64,000 bases of DNA, taken from NCBI GenBank assembly GCA_036346255.1, contig CM070631.1, forward strand, positions 29,248,339 to 29,312,338. The letters are read 5' to 3'. This DNA comes from Ampelocalamus luodianensis. Taxonomy: Eukaryota; Streptophyta; Magnoliopsida; Poales; Poaceae. Both the position numbers and the translations under genes were made by a program. Positions 1-12,206 of the stretch are shown here, piece after piece; positions within the stretch are counted from its first letter, which is position 1; each line of letters begins with the position of its first letter. A model generated the notes under the pieces. That model made no database searches. It was given only the letters and a program-made list of their open reading frames with translations, and was not told the DNA's origin.

Positions 1-371
1 CCTAAGTACTCCTGAAGTAGCTATTAGTTACAACAATTTCTCCACACCAGCAATATCTATACAGCATATATATGCTTACTCTCCCTCTCTCCATGACTCG
101 CTTCCATTATATTTCAAAAACTTATGTCATATTTGGAATACACGTAAGAATTTAGAAAAAAAATACGTATAATCCCCATGAATCCCATAAAATTATCGCA
201 TTCAAAATGGTGCCACAACGTTTACTCTCTTTCGTAGCAAATCTTAAATTCAGGATCCGTTTGGAAGGAATTCCACAGAAAACGGTAGAACTGTACAAGA
301 CGGGCAATAGAAAACATGTGACCCAGAACAAATCGGTGTGGCCATAGCCATCCTTGGACCCTGGCTCGGTC
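1..371. other. Upstream intergenic / distal promoter of the aldehyde dehydrogenase gene
   Basis: AT-rich sequence with no coding signal I can support. It lies directly upstream of the dehydrogenase transcription unit and probably holds its distal promoter. No transposon termini were recognised here. Confidence 0.4.
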
Positions 372-381
372 CCTACATAAA
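372..381 (+). promoter_or_regulatory. Possible TATA element of the BADH gene
   Basis: The string CTACATAAAC lies about 150 bp upstream of the start codon at 530, at the edge of a GC-rich block containing the leader and exon 1. The spacing suits a TATA-like box with a transcription start near 400-410. This rests on position and sequence only. Confidence 0.3.
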
Positions 382-529
382 CCGCGGTGCGGAGCCGTCG
401 TCGCCGCACCCGCATTCTCCGAAAAAAGAGGATATTATTATCATCTCACCCACGCCGCAGCACAGCACTGCACAGCAGCGGGCGTGCCGATCCCACCGAC
501 CCAGTCAGCTCACTCGCACGCACGCCTCG

Positions 530-3500
530 ATGGCCTCGCCGGTGGCGATCCCGCAGCGGCAGCTCTTCATCGATGGCGAGTGGCGCACCCCCGCGCTCGG
601 CCGCCGCCTCCCCGTCGTCAACCCCGCCACCGAGGCCGCCATCGGTACCGCCCGCCCCCATCGCTATGGCTCTTTGTGCGTGTGTTTGTGTTTTTGGGGG
701 TGCTGATGAGCTAGGTTTGCGTCGCGCAGGCGAGATCCCGGCGGGCACGGCGGAGGACGTGGACGCGGCGGTGGCGGCCGCGCGGGCGGCGCTGAGGAGG
801 AACCGCGGCCGCGACTGGGCCTGCGCCCCGGGCGCCGTCCGGGCCAAGTACCTCCGCGCAATTGCCGCCAAGGTACGCACGCACGCGCCCCGCGACAACG
901 ACCAGCCAACCACCACCACATCCACCCCGTGGTGGGGAGGAGCTCCCTGCCGCTTTCGCGCGGGTTTGGTCCCCAAATCAATACGCTGTACTGCCCGTGA
1001 ATGGTCGGATCGATTGTCTCCTCGATTTTTAGCTTTAGCCCCATATTGTGCGCGTCGGAATCGTCATGTGCGTGCTCTCTAACTTCTGGCCATGGGTTGG
1101 TCGAATGGTCTGCTTCTGATTCGAAGCACACGGCTACCTGCGTATCTGGGTGTCGTTTTGGCAAGGGATTTGCGGAAGGTCATGCCGTAATCCGGTCCTA
1201 ATTGATGGACTGTGAAGTGGAGTGGGTGTGTGACCACAAGTGCATATCGCTCATGGGTGTGTGCATTTGTTTGTGTGCTTCATTCATTGCCCATTTGGCC
1301 GGTCCAAAGTCACTGCTTACTTGGTAGCTAGTTTTGTGCTTTGATGATGTGACCGGATTGGTAGACTCACGAGCACCCTTGTGTACCTGTGCATCAAGGT
1401 ATGGGCCTGTGGATGCATGAATGTGTGAACTGTTAGTAACTGTGAACTTCTCACTGACAGATGCATGCTAGATTTGTCAGTGGTGCTTCTCTGCAGCTTC
1501 CTTTTTGGTGTATTTTCTAGCATAGGTGGCTCTTTATTGGTTTCTTCATACACTAGATTACAATATATTTATCTCTACTATTTAAAAATTAGAGTTGGTG
1601 GTCGTTCGTCCTCCCTACCCTCTTTTGGATCAGCGAGCGGGGCACGACAGCTTAGATCACGTTGCTGAGTATAATGATGGCTGACAACCCGACAATGTTG
1701 GGACTGATTTTTTAATCCGTAGCAAAGCACGAACATTGGACTAGTGTACCACAAATGTACAATTTATTTTCTGAATCAAAACCTGCTTATTTAGGGGAAA
1801 GCCCTCCAATCTGTTTTGACCTGTCAGACCTTTTGCTTTCTAATAAGGCAGGGGATGGTAGCCTTTTAGTCAAAAAATCTTAACATAAATAATTCTGTTT
1901 TTTACCTGAAGTTTGGAAAACATGGTACTTTATGGGTCATCAAAACTTTCTTCATACGTATTTCAGCTTTTGATGTGCATTTTTTTTCTTTTTCTTTAGA
2001 TAGTCGAGAGGAAATCTGAGCTGGCCAGGCTAGAGTCACTTGATTGTGGGAAGCCTTTTGATGAATCGGCATGGGACATGGTATGTGACCCACCTTATGA
2101 ATGTGTAAATCATATTTTTTCCGGACATTACATTCTGATGTGTACAATGTTCCTTTTATCAGGATGATGTTGCTGGCTGCTTTGAGTACTTTGCAGATCA
2201 TGCAGAAGCCTTGGACAAAAAGCAAAATGCTCCAGTTTCTCTTCCATTGGAAAATTTTAAATCCCATCTTCGGAAAGAACCTATTGGTGTAGTTGGGCTA
2301 ATCACACCTTGGTATTGCTCATTCCTCCCATCGCACTCTTATCTCTATTTATGATCCAAGCATGCTACTAAGTAGCCTGTATATAGTAAAGGAGCTTTAA
2401 ATTTGCCTACATGACTTTTAGCCACTGCAATTCAAGACATTTGAGATTATTTTTTCCCTTTCCTTGTCCACACATACTATTGGTCTCCAGGTCTGTACTT
2501 ACTACCCAGTGTTGAAGCTCACTTTGCCGAGACAAAGCCATTTTTTTTGTGTGTGAATGTTTTGGCTAATGTTACTAAATTTTCTTGTTATGTTTATAAA
2601 ATGCAACCCAGTGTTCTGTCCCAGACTCCAAGTCCAATTGTTTCTTTTGCCTAAAGCCCCGGTATTCTGTTGTTAGCCTTGTTCACTTCAATTGAGTACA
2701 TAGAAGATGTCGTTTTTTATGTCTAGAATCTTACTGCAGAAATGCAAACAGTTTATCAGGTAATTGATTACATTCTAATTTGTGGTTTTCTGATACATTA
2801 TTGTCCATAGCTGTAAATTATTTTGAGTCTGAAGTATAATGTTCTGTATTTGACATTTGTGCTGCAGGAACTATCCTCTCCTGATGGCTACATGGAAGGT
2901 AGCTCCTGCTCTGGCTGCTGGTTGCACGGCTGTACTAAAACCATCTGAATTGGCTTCTGTGTAAGTTTAACATGTTATGCCATGTCCATGCTAAATGGAA
3001 TGACATTTGAAATATCTCTCTATTTTTTATTACCAGGACTTGCTTAGAGCTTGCTGATGTGTGTAAAGAGGTCGGTCTTCCTTCAGGTGTTTTAAACGTT
3101 GTGACTGGATTAGGTCCTGAAGCTGGTGCTCCTTTGTCATCACACCCTGATGTCGACAAGGTAAAGCTATTCTTCCTATAATCATGTGTGAGCCATGAAC
3201 CATCAATGGATTGGATAGTCTTCAAAATATATGGCTTATTTGTGCTTTTAGGTCGCGTTTACTGGGAGTTATGAAACCGGTAAAAAGATTATGGTCGCCG
3301 CAGCTCCTACGGTCAAGGTTTGTTCCAAAAGCCTGTGGATTTTTTTCTCTTTTCTAGTAATTTACTGTTATGAAGTATCATGCTTTTTTTCTCCTTAGAT
3401 TATTAGAATTGTGATCAAGACACTTTGAGCATCATCCTGATAGGCAATTCTATCTCATTTCTTACCTTTTGTATTACATCTTTTCTTGACAGCCTGTTTC

Positions 3501-6500
3501 ACTGGAGCTTGGTGGCAAAAGTCCTATAGTAGTATTTGATGATGTCGACATAGACAAAGGTACATGCCACTCAATGAGACTTTAACAAATTCCAAAATCC
3601 TTTCACTGTGTGGGGCTTGTTACAGATGCACTTAAATGGGCTGGATGTAACACCCCCCAAAGCCCTTTTATTTTCTGGGTCTTGTCACGAAAACACTCGT
3701 GAAAGCAGGATGCAAGAACAGGAACTACTTTGGCATTGAAAGTTGATTGTTACGAATTAGGATTAGTAATTCATCAACCCATACAATCGACAAAAAAAAG
3801 CATGCCTTCTATTGTTTTGAGCAGACTTTCTACTGTGTTTTCAGCTGGCTAAAAAAATTATAGAGGGGACAAACCAACTGAATAAAAATGAAATGAAAAA
3901 TATGTGATGGAATATGTATACGTTACATGATTTCATCATTAGAAAGGCAGTAAGGCTGAACTCATGTGAAAAACATAAGTACTTGCTGGTATCGGTATCC
4001 AAGAGAAAACCACTGTTTGGAAAGATAGCAGCCAATTCAACTAGCTTTAGTTCTGGAAAATTTTACGTTCTATATGTTTCCTGACTGCAATCCACTTTGG
4101 TTAGTTGACACTCAAATTTTAGCAGAATATGGATTCTGTTAGATTTGCATTGTTTTTTGAACGTTCAGTTAGATTCCATTGTTGATCTTTCTATTTAAAC
4201 AGCTGTTGAGTGGACTCTATTTGGGTGCTTTTGGACCAATGGCCAGATTTGCAGTGCAACATCTCGTCTTCTTATCCATGTAAGTATTTGATGTTATGTT
4301 TGGTAATGCTAATGAAGTACCCCACACATTTGATGGCTGTCAATCATAATCTATTTTGTGGTACTGCTTTAGCCTTTTCTCAGCTTTGCCATCAACTTCT
4401 GACTTGAGATTATTATATAATGCCACTATCAATCCACAGAACAAAGTGTCAGTGTAGTGTGTACATTATACTTGTTTATTTGAGTCTTTGAGCAACATAC
4501 ATATTTCCCATTGTTTAACATGTAGATTTCAGCACTTAATTTTGCTGTGCAGAGTTTAGTATGATATATATTAATGAAGTAAATTCTTGTGGGTTGTTGT
4601 ACTTTATGGTTGGCAATGGAAGCAGCTTTCAACTATATGTTGCTCATGGAAACTATATTTCTAATTTGCTAGTTTATGTCTGTTAAGCATATAGCAATCA
4701 GCTTCTGGCTCCTGATAGCAAAAGCATTGCAGGCAAAAATTGCTAAAAAGTTTGTTGAGAGGATGGTTGCATGGGCAAAAAATATTAAGGTGTCAGATCC
4801 GCTTGAAGAGGGTTGCAGGCTTGGGCCAGTTGTTAGTGAAGGACAGGTACCACATGTTAACTTTATCTAAATTCAAAAAAATGTCATCAATAATGCTAGG
4901 TCCGTGTGGCTTCGTGCTGGATTACTGTGCTCTTTTGTTATTTGTAATATAATTTGTTACTTTTGAATTAGTGGCTCTATGCTCTTGTTCTCGCTAGTTG
5001 CTATAGGGTGCCACTTCCTTCCATTTTGAGAGGTTATGTTTTAAAATGCACTGTCCGAAATACCACCTTTTGTAGGTTTACTTTTTTATGTTTTTTACAG
5101 TAAGAATTAAAGTTTTGGTTATGGTCCCATGGCACTGGACCAGGAGAAATGAACACCAGTCAATTTGCTACGGTGTGGCTTACGGTGGGTGGTGAGAGGT
5201 GGAAGTAGATGATCGCTAGCTTGGTGATTGGAACAAAGAGGGTAACGAGGGGCGAGCAATCGCCTCCTAGACAAGGCGCACCGTGATAGGAGGCTCTGAG
5301 AGCTGCGGATAACTAAGGGCACTTTATTTAATTCTTGCTTAAGCCAAATAATAGATCGACAGCCCTTAAGTAGGCACCCTAACAGACTTACATCTGAAGG
5401 AGATATCAACTAATTAACTAACAAACTGAATAACAATTGCTGAACAAACTTATCTAACTCTTGTGCCCATGGCTGTGTTGGCCATGAGCTGCTGCTGCTT
5501 CCTGTCTTGCGACGGCGGCTATATGTGCGACCCCAAAAGGAGTCCACAACATTTCCTCCCGCCTAGAGAAACAACTCATCCTCGAGCTGGAAGTCTAGAT
5601 AGCGACGGCGGAAGTCATGGAAGGGTTCCCATGTGGCGTCAGTTGCCGGAAGACCTTACCACTGGACCAAGAGCTCGCATGTGCCTCTGTTGAGGTGAGA
5701 ACGAACCACCTGTGTCAGCGTGGGAATCAACCAACTGTGGAGAATCTTTGGTAAGGAGACCACAGAGGCGGGTGGGTCACCGCGATAGGCCTTCAAGAGC
5801 GAGACATGAAAGACATCGTGAATGCGAGTTTTGGCTGGCAACTGCAACCTGTATGCCACTGTGCCAATCCAGTCCACACTTTGAAAGGCCCGTAGTTCGG
5901 CGTGAGCTTAGAATACCCACGTTCAGCGATGGAGGTAGCAACTCGATGGTGAAGGCGAAGCCAAACCAACTGGCCCACAGTGAACTTGATGTCGTGGCGC
6001 CGCTGATCATGCTGCTCCTTCATGTGAACCTACGCCTGAAGGAGCCGGTCCCAGATTTCTACCAAGAACTCGTCGTGGTCTTTCATCTGTTGGTCCACCG
6101 CTGCGCCACGAGCCATGTCGGGATCATAAGAGAGTAGGGTCGGTGGATCACAGCCGTAAACCACCTGAAACGGTGTCGTCTTCAGAGCTGTTTAGTAGGT
6201 GTTGTAGCAAAATTCCGCCCATGGTAGCCATTGGACCCATTGACGAGGCTGATCATCTATCAAGCATCGAAGGTACATAGCGATTGTGGTTGACGACCTT
6301 TGTTTGCCTGTCCGATTATGGCTAGAAGGCAGAGCTCAAGTGAAGCTCGACACCGCGAGGTGAAAAAGCCCAGACCAGAAATTGCTGGTGAAGACAGGGT
6401 CCCTGTCGCCGACAATGGAAGCGGGAACGCCGTGAAACCGGACAATGTCGTCGAAGAAGGCTTGTGTAACTGAGCTTGCTGTATAATAGGTCGGTCCCCT

Positions 6501-9500
6501 TGATGTGGCCGCAAGTGCCACACGGCTTTGACCAAGCTGATTAGCTCCCTCTTGTATGCGGCCAATTTGGCATGGTGGGGAGCAACAACGCGACTGAAGA
6601 AGGTGATAGGTCGGTCCCCTTGATGTAGAACGGCACCTAAGCCGTTGTCGTTTGCATCGCAGTCGACCATGAAGTGCTTGGTGAAGTCGGGCAACTACAA
6701 AATGGATGCAGATGTGTGCGTGACCTTGAGCGTGCCAAACGCCGCCATGGTGTCGTCCGTCCATGCAAACGATTCCTTTTTGAGTAGCTTCGTGAGTGGG
6801 GCTGCCACCACGCTGTAGTTTTTGATGAATTTACGGTAATATTCCGTAAGTCCTAGGAAGCCTCGCAAGGCACGGACCAACTGCGGTGACGGCCACTCGA
6901 TACTACTGCCACCTTGCTTGGGTCCATAGCCACGCCTTGGCCACTGATGATGTGACCCAGGTAGGCCACCGATTCCTTGCCAAAGTAGCACTTCGATCAC
7001 TTGAGGAACATGTGTTGGTGCAGTAATTGGAGCACTGCCCGACATGCTGGAGATGCTCCGACTAGGAGGACCTATAGATTAAAATATCATCAAAAAACAG
7101 TAATACAAAACAGCACAGAAAGGGTTTAAAAATATCATTCATAAGGGATTGGAAGGTAGCTGGCACATTGATTAAGCCGAACGTCATCACCAAGAACGTA
7201 TGTGATGCATGTGAAACGCTGTCTTTCCGGATCAGCTGGATGCATGAGAACTGATGATAGCCACCGAGGAGGTCTAGCTTGATGAAGAACTTGGTGTTGT
7301 CCAATTCGTCGAGGAGCTCATCAACGATGGGTATTGGAAACTTGTCTTTGATGGTCCTGTCTTTGAGGGCGCGGTAATCCATGCAGAAGAGCCACGTGCT
7401 GTCGTGTTTCTTGATGAGCAATACCAGTGAAGAAAACACCGAATTACTTTCACTAATGATGCCTTGCGCGAGCATCTCATCGCACTTGCGCTCGATCTTG
7501 TCCTTCAAGAGTTGTGGGTACCAATAGGGCTGCACCACAACCGCCGCTGTTCCAGGGAGATGGATCGATCATGGCGACATGTCGATGGCAACCCTCAAGG
7601 TGGCTTGAAGATGCCTGCGAACTCCTCCAGGACGCCAGACAACAACTCGTGGCCGGCGAGTCCCAGCGACCGCGGTTGTGCTTCTTGTGATTCTATCCCA
7701 CGCCATGTCACACAGTGTTCTTCCCTCTAGAACGACATTGAGAGCTTTTCGAAGTCCCACACGATGGGTCCAAGGGTTCGCAATCATTGCACCCCAAGAC
7801 GACATCGAATCCATCGAGCGGAATCACATAACAATCCATCGCGAATTCTTCTCCAATGGTCACTGAACATTGCCGCAGAGCCAGGGCACTCCACGTGGTC
7901 ACCATTCGTGACGACAACCTTCATTCTAGGGCGTGGCGCGGGTGTGATGCCAGCCTTGCATGCCGCCTCTTTTGCTACAAAAGTGTGGGTGGAGCCGGAG
8001 TCGTCCAACGCCAGCAGCGTGACACTGGCGATCTGCACATGGAGTTGCATCGTCTGGCCGGCGTGAATTCTTGTGAGGGCGTGCAGCGATATCTCCACCT
8101 TGTCCTGGTCTTCGCTGTCGTCTTCTTCAATCTTGATCATGTAGATCCCTTTCATGGAACAATGATGGTCCCTATGAAATTTCTCTAGGCAGTTGTAGCA
8201 CAACCCTTTTGCCCGCCAATCAGCCATCTCCTCGACTGTCAGATGGCGAAAATGGACCGCTGCGCTATGCAGCGCAGGCAGCTGCGTGCTGGCCGTGTTC
8301 GGGCTTTGCTTGGAGGTCGTGGCAGCAGGGAACGGTGCAGAGGGTGTAGCAGAGGGTGCAGCAGCCGGTGCCTGCTTATGCTTCACCAGCTGCTTAGGGT
8401 CGGCCAGCTCCTCCGTAAGTCGCTCCTCATATGCCCTGGCCAGGCTCATTGTTGTCTGCAAGTTTGTCGTGTGCTGGAGTTCGACATTAGTGTGCTGGGA
8501 CTTCTGAAGTCCGGTAGTAAATAGTTGTACTTGCTGTGTGGGTGAGAGGCTCCACGCGCAAAGTAGGGCCAGAAATTGCCGCCGTATTCTTCCACAGAGC
8601 CAGTGTGGCGCAATAGCTCCAACTCTCCCAAGGGGTTGCTGCGGATGGGCGGTCTGAAGCGCATGTTGACGAAATTGGCGGCGAGGTTAAGCAAGAACGC
8701 CTTATCATGCTCCAGTTGGAAATACCACCGTTGAGCGACACCTGTCATGTGGTATGAAGCCAACCACACCTCCTCCATAGTCCTCTGGCTGCAAAAAAAT
8801 TGTTCGCGTCTGTTAAGCCAAGGAAGCGGGTCTTCTTCGTCGTCGAAGGTCAGAAAATTGAGCTTGTGATACTGTGGGGCAGCACGACGCTCCTCCCTTA
8901 TCCAGCCCGGCCGACAGATCGGTCTTGATTGCTTTGCTGGAGGATGCATCAGGATCGTCTGCTTGAAGCTTTGCAGTCTTCTATATTTTTGCAAATCTCT
9001 CGTTGTTTAGACTGGTTAGTTGTTGGGAGTCTTACTCGTGTCATTGCCTTGTGTCAGTATGAGAAGATTAAGAAGTTTGTATCAACTGCTAAAAGTCAAG
9101 GTGCTACCATTCTGACTGGGGGTGTTCGGCCCAAGGTAATGCCGCAGTCCACAATTTGATGTACATGCTATCGAATCAGAACTAATGTTTTGTGTTTTTG
9201 CAGCATCTGGAGAAAGGTTTCTATATTGAACCCACAATCATTACTGATGTCAACACGTCAATGGAAATTTGGAGGGAGGAAGTCTTTGGCCCAGTCCTGT
9301 GTGTGAAAGAATTTAGCAGCGAAGATGAAGCCATTGAATTGGCCAATGATACTCAGTGAGCAACTTATTTTTTTAATACAGGTTTTATGTATTTTGCAGG
9401 CTTGAAGCATATGTAAATAGTCTATGGCATGTGAACTTATTCCACTACTCTTCTCCTTTTGACAGTTATGGTCTGGCCGGTGCTGTGCTTTCCAATGATC

Positions 9501-10044
9501 GTGAGCGATGCCAGAGAGTAGCCGAGGTATGCCTTAAGTGAATGGGGGTTAAAACTATTCAAATAGACTTGACTCCCTGATTGCATCAAACTGGTGTTCC
9601 AAATTCTCATTATGATATTATGTTCTATGCATCTCTTTCTTCGCTTAAAGTTGATATAGCTTATTGCTGCCTACTCCAATTGCGACATAGACTCCCTGCG
9701 AAATGCTCTTGGAATTGCTTTTGCAGTGTCCCTACAGAAATGTTTAACGAAAATTCCTACTACAGGAGATCAATGCAGGAGCTGTCTGGGTAAACTGCTC
9801 GCAACCTTGCTTCTGCCAAGCTCCTTGGGGCGGGAACAAGCGCAGCGGATTCGGACGTGAGCTCGGAGAAGGGTGGGTAACACACAACCATCACATTCTT
9901 GAGAAAATGTAACGGATATGCTCGGGATCTGACACCACGTCGTTGTTTTACAGGGGCATTGACAACTATCTAAGCATCAAGCAAGTCACGGAGTACACCT
10001 CTGATGAGCCGTGGGGATGGTACAAATCCCCGTCCAAGATGTAA
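530..10044 (+). CDS. BADH1: Betaine aldehyde / aminoaldehyde dehydrogenase (ALDH10), 15 exons
   Basis: ALDH10 enzymes oxidise betaine aldehyde and omega-aminoaldehydes with NAD+. Exons: 530-644, 730-872, 2000-2080, 2163-2311, 2868-2960, 3037-3160, 3252-3317, 3493-3559, 4203-4279, 4733-4846, 9058-9135, 9204-9355, 9466-9526, 9766-9872, 9954-10044. All junctions are GT-AG. They sum to 1518 nt, or 505 codons plus stop, the usual family length, and the frame is unbroken. Visible landmarks are the ITPWNYPL segment (Asn164), the FTGSYETG nucleotide-binding turn (Gly240-Gly245), LELGGKSP with the general-base Glu262, and NGQICSATS with the catalytic Cys296. The C-terminus is Ser-Lys-Met, a minor variant of the peroxisomal PTS1 signal. 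Ala446 falls at the position reported to separate true betaine-aldehyde enzymes (Ala/Cys) from Ile-bearing paralogues. Intron 10 is swollen to 4.2 kb by an antisense gypsy element. Isoform assignment (BADH1 rather than BADH2) is inference. Confidence 0.95.
1572..1744. mobile_element. Small Helitron-like non-autonomous element in BADH intron 2
   Basis: A 173-bp segment begins with TCTCTACTA directly after an A and ends with CTAG directly before a T. This is the A/T insertion context and TC...CTRR structure of Helitrons. The sequence before the 3' end (AGCAAAGCACGAACATTGG) resembles the tail of abundant small grass Helitrons. No obvious 3' hairpin could be confirmed by eye. Confidence 0.45.
5105..5551 (-). 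repeat. Probable 3' LTR remnant of the intronic gypsy element
   Basis: Read on the minus strand, a purine-rich run (5552-5564 on the plus strand is TTTCCTCCCGCC) is followed immediately by TGTTGTGGACTCC, the arrangement of a polypurine tract next to the start of a 3' LTR. The far end is not sharply defined, so 5105 is approximate. No matching 5' LTR is present, so no target duplication can be tested. Confidence 0.35.
5656..7538 (-). pseudogene. Gypsy pol remnant: reverse transcriptase, RNase H, integrase fragment
   Basis: RT is read from 7538 to 7062. It contains the YRALKDRTIKDKFPIP block, the FIKLDLLGGYHQ block (catalytic Asp) and a catalytic FFDD in place of the usual YxDD. RNase H follows from 7045 to about 6500, with LRGFLGLTEYYRKFIKNY, WTDDTMAAF and the DCDANDNGLGAVL start. 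The integrase core survives only as a short piece around 6380-6470 (FHGVPASIVGDRDPVF). Reading is split over several frames by indels. A 21-bp sequence native to RNase H (6606-6626) is repeated at 6486-6506, where RNase H is abruptly joined to integrase, so most of the integrase N-terminus is absent. Confidence 0.8.
7784..8994 (-). pseudogene. Gypsy gag and protease remnant
   Basis: From 8994 down to about 8450 the minus strand reads a retrotransposon gag domain (WLNRREQFF, EEVWLASYHMTGVAQRWY). From 8461 it continues with a linker and the zinc knuckle CYNCLEKFHRDHHC, a CX2CX4HX4C box. The retropepsin-type protease starts with LDDSGSTHTFV, where Asp-Ser-Gly is the catalytic triad. Reading shifts frame near 8450-8490, so the gene is broken. 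Confidence 0.75.
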
Positions 10045-10442
10045 GCTGGCACGTTCGAGTACTTCGATGTGTTCCATAAGAATAAATCAATGCCACGTAA
10101 AGGAATTAGACTTGTGTATCGTTGAGAATATCATCTGCCATGTACTGCTGAATCTGTAAAATAAAGGCCAGAATTCGAGCTTCACTGTACGCTTGTACTT
10201 GATATGTGTGTGCATACTGCATAGGTTGTGTGCAATGATGCTACTCTGTTTGAGCTTACGCTTGGCTGGCTGGAATTAGCTGCGCAGAATCTGGTAGGTT
10301 CAGAACTACAAGAAAAAAACAAAATTCAATGCATTTCATTACATGGAGATGATTGATTACCTTTGACAAAGCCTTGGGAATTATAGCCCTAGAAGTATCC
10401 CCCATTTTCCTCATTTTGCAGACAGATGCTACACTAGAAATC
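10045..10442 (+). other. 3' untranslated region and flank of BADH
   Basis: Sequence from the BADH stop codon to the copia element. AATAAA occurs at 10081-10086 and AATAAA again at 10160-10165, either of which could direct polyadenylation. Nothing else was recognised. Confidence 0.45.
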
Positions 10443-10586
10443 TGCTAAAGAGAGTTGTATATTCTACATTCTCTCTCTCGGTCTATGTAGTCCATGAGGT
10501 CTATATAAATATATAGATATACTCTCTTAATTAATGAATAAGCTGTACAGTTGTGAATAACAAACCTTACCCTTAAGTTTCTAACA
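10443..10586 (+). repeat. Left LTR of the short-LTR copia element
   Basis: 144 bp, TG...CA, matched by 15355-15488. It carries a CT-rich block and ends right before the primer-binding site. Confidence 0.93.
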
Positions 10587-11233
10587 TGGTATCAGAGCTT
10601 CTTCACCACAAACTCTAACCCTACTTCTCATTGCCGCCACCATTGGCGAATCCTCTCCCCCTCCCACGGGCCGGCGGCCTTGAGTCGCTGCTGCATCCGC
10701 TTCATCCCCTCGCTTCAACACTTCCCTTCTGTGCCTGGATTCCTTTGGATCATCTTAATCAACATCGACGTCGCCTTCCTCTCCTTCACTTCTGCGCTGC
10801 CCGGATATGAAGGCGACCCTCCTCAGCTCAATCTCTTCCACGCTGGGAGCTCAAGTGGTCATCCTCTCCACTACTGTGCCGCCTGGATCTAAAGGAGGCA
10901 ACCCTTCCTCCTCTCGATCTGGCGTTGGGAGCCTTTTCCTCCTTTGGATCCAGCGTCGGGAGCCTTTTCCTCCTCTGGATCCGACGCCGGGTGGCTCCTT
11001 CTGCTTCGCCTGGAGGTCAAGCTGCCTCTTCCACACCGGGAGCTCGCCATCGCTCGGTGACCACGCTACTCCGACGACCACGCTCCGCGACTTCATGGTT
11101 TGCACTGATCCGCTTGAGTTGATTCATCGTTGCTGCATCTGCTGTGAATAGTACTATTGCTTTGAGATTAGTATTATTGCTTTGAGATTAGTATTTTTGC
11201 ACTGTACTGTTGTGATTACTATTGCTGCGTGGT

Positions 11234-12206
11234 ATGGCTAGATCTAACTCAATGTTTGGGGGTCGTTCATCTCTTGTGTTCATGGACATCAAGCTCAATG
11301 GGTTGAACTACCGAGCATGGGCTTTTTCAGTCAAGACTACTCTTAGGGAGTTATGGTTTTGCCTCTCACTTGACTGGCGATTCTCTCGATCTGAAGAAGG
11401 TTGATGTTGAGGCAGTAAAGGCTTGGCAGAACGAGGATGATCGTGTCATGACTGGTCTTGTTCTGAGTGTTGATGTTTCTCTGAGGTTGAGTCTTAAGTA
11501 TCATACTTTAGCCAAGCAGATGTGGATATATTTTGAGAAGAGATATGTCCAGTCCAGTGGTGCTCTTCGTTTCACATTACTCAATAACCTTCATAGTATT
11601 TAGCAGCAATCAGATCAGTTAGTGGAGGAGTATTACAGTGCTTTCACTCATATCACTGGCCCTCTAGAGTCTATGACACCGAAGACTGCCACTGCTTGCC
11701 AGTCTTGTGTTGCCAAAGATAAGTATGCTCAGCATACGCTCATGTATCAGTTTGTGATGGGGCTTCGATCAGAGTTTGAGCCTGTTTGCACTCAGTTGCT
11801 TAACTATCCCACTCCACCAACTTTGACTGATGTGCTCTCTAGTTTAATTGCAGAGGAGACTCATCTTCATTCGCTTATGCCTACCTCAAGATCCTCACCA
11901 CATGCTATCCTGGGTCTCCCACAGCGGTCTGGATCTACTAGACCTACACCCACAGGGGTGCTGGTATGTTCTCATTGCAAAAGGACTGGTCATCATATTG
12001 ACAAGTGCTTCAAGATACATCCAAAACAGCTTATTGATTATCATGGTAGACATCCATTTGATCGTTGTCGTGGACCACCTACTGGGCCTCCGAGAGCACT
12101 TACTGCAGCAGTCACTGCTGCCACACCCGCAGCTACTGTGACTTCTGGATTAGTGTCTGCTATGACCTCAGTTGCACCTTCTGCTCCTAGCGCTGCTCAT
12201 CCTTGA
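11234..12206 (+). pseudogene. Copia gag (broken)
   Basis: Begins MARSNSMFGG and reads a copia gag domain (LNGLNYRAWAFSVKTTLRE), shifts frame near 11380-11400, and meets a stop near 11601. It continues from 11622 with the UBN2-type helical region (EEYYSAFTHITGPLE) to a zinc knuckle CSHCKRTGHHIDKC at about 11970-12012 (CX2CX4HX4C). Ends at a TGA at 12204-12206, just before the protease motif. Confidence 0.8.

Larger units (their letters stand above)
5105..9000 (-). mobile_element. Decayed Ty3/gypsy retrotransposon, antisense inside BADH intron 10
   Basis: About 3.9 kb of minus-strand retrotransposon lies between BADH exons 10 and 11. In its own orientation it reads gag with zinc knuckle, protease, reverse transcriptase, RNase H, a short integrase remnant, then the probable 3' LTR. 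The gag-protease-RT-RNase H-integrase order is that of Ty3/gypsy. The 5' LTR and leader are missing, so the copy is 5'-truncated or was trimmed later. Frameshifts and a rearranged RNase H/integrase junction show it is dead. The host splice sites on either side are intact. Confidence 0.85.

Noticed and set aside
386..1164. Long overlapping frames on both strands over BADH exons 1-2
   Set aside because: Shadows of GC-rich exons; only the spliced frame starting at 530 matches ALDH10.
3625..3660. Exon-like TACAG|ATGCACTTAAATGGGCTGG in BADH intron 8, resembling the start of exon 9
   Set aside because: No donor follows in frame and the true exon 9 at 4203 matches the family fully. Probably chance or a decayed duplication.
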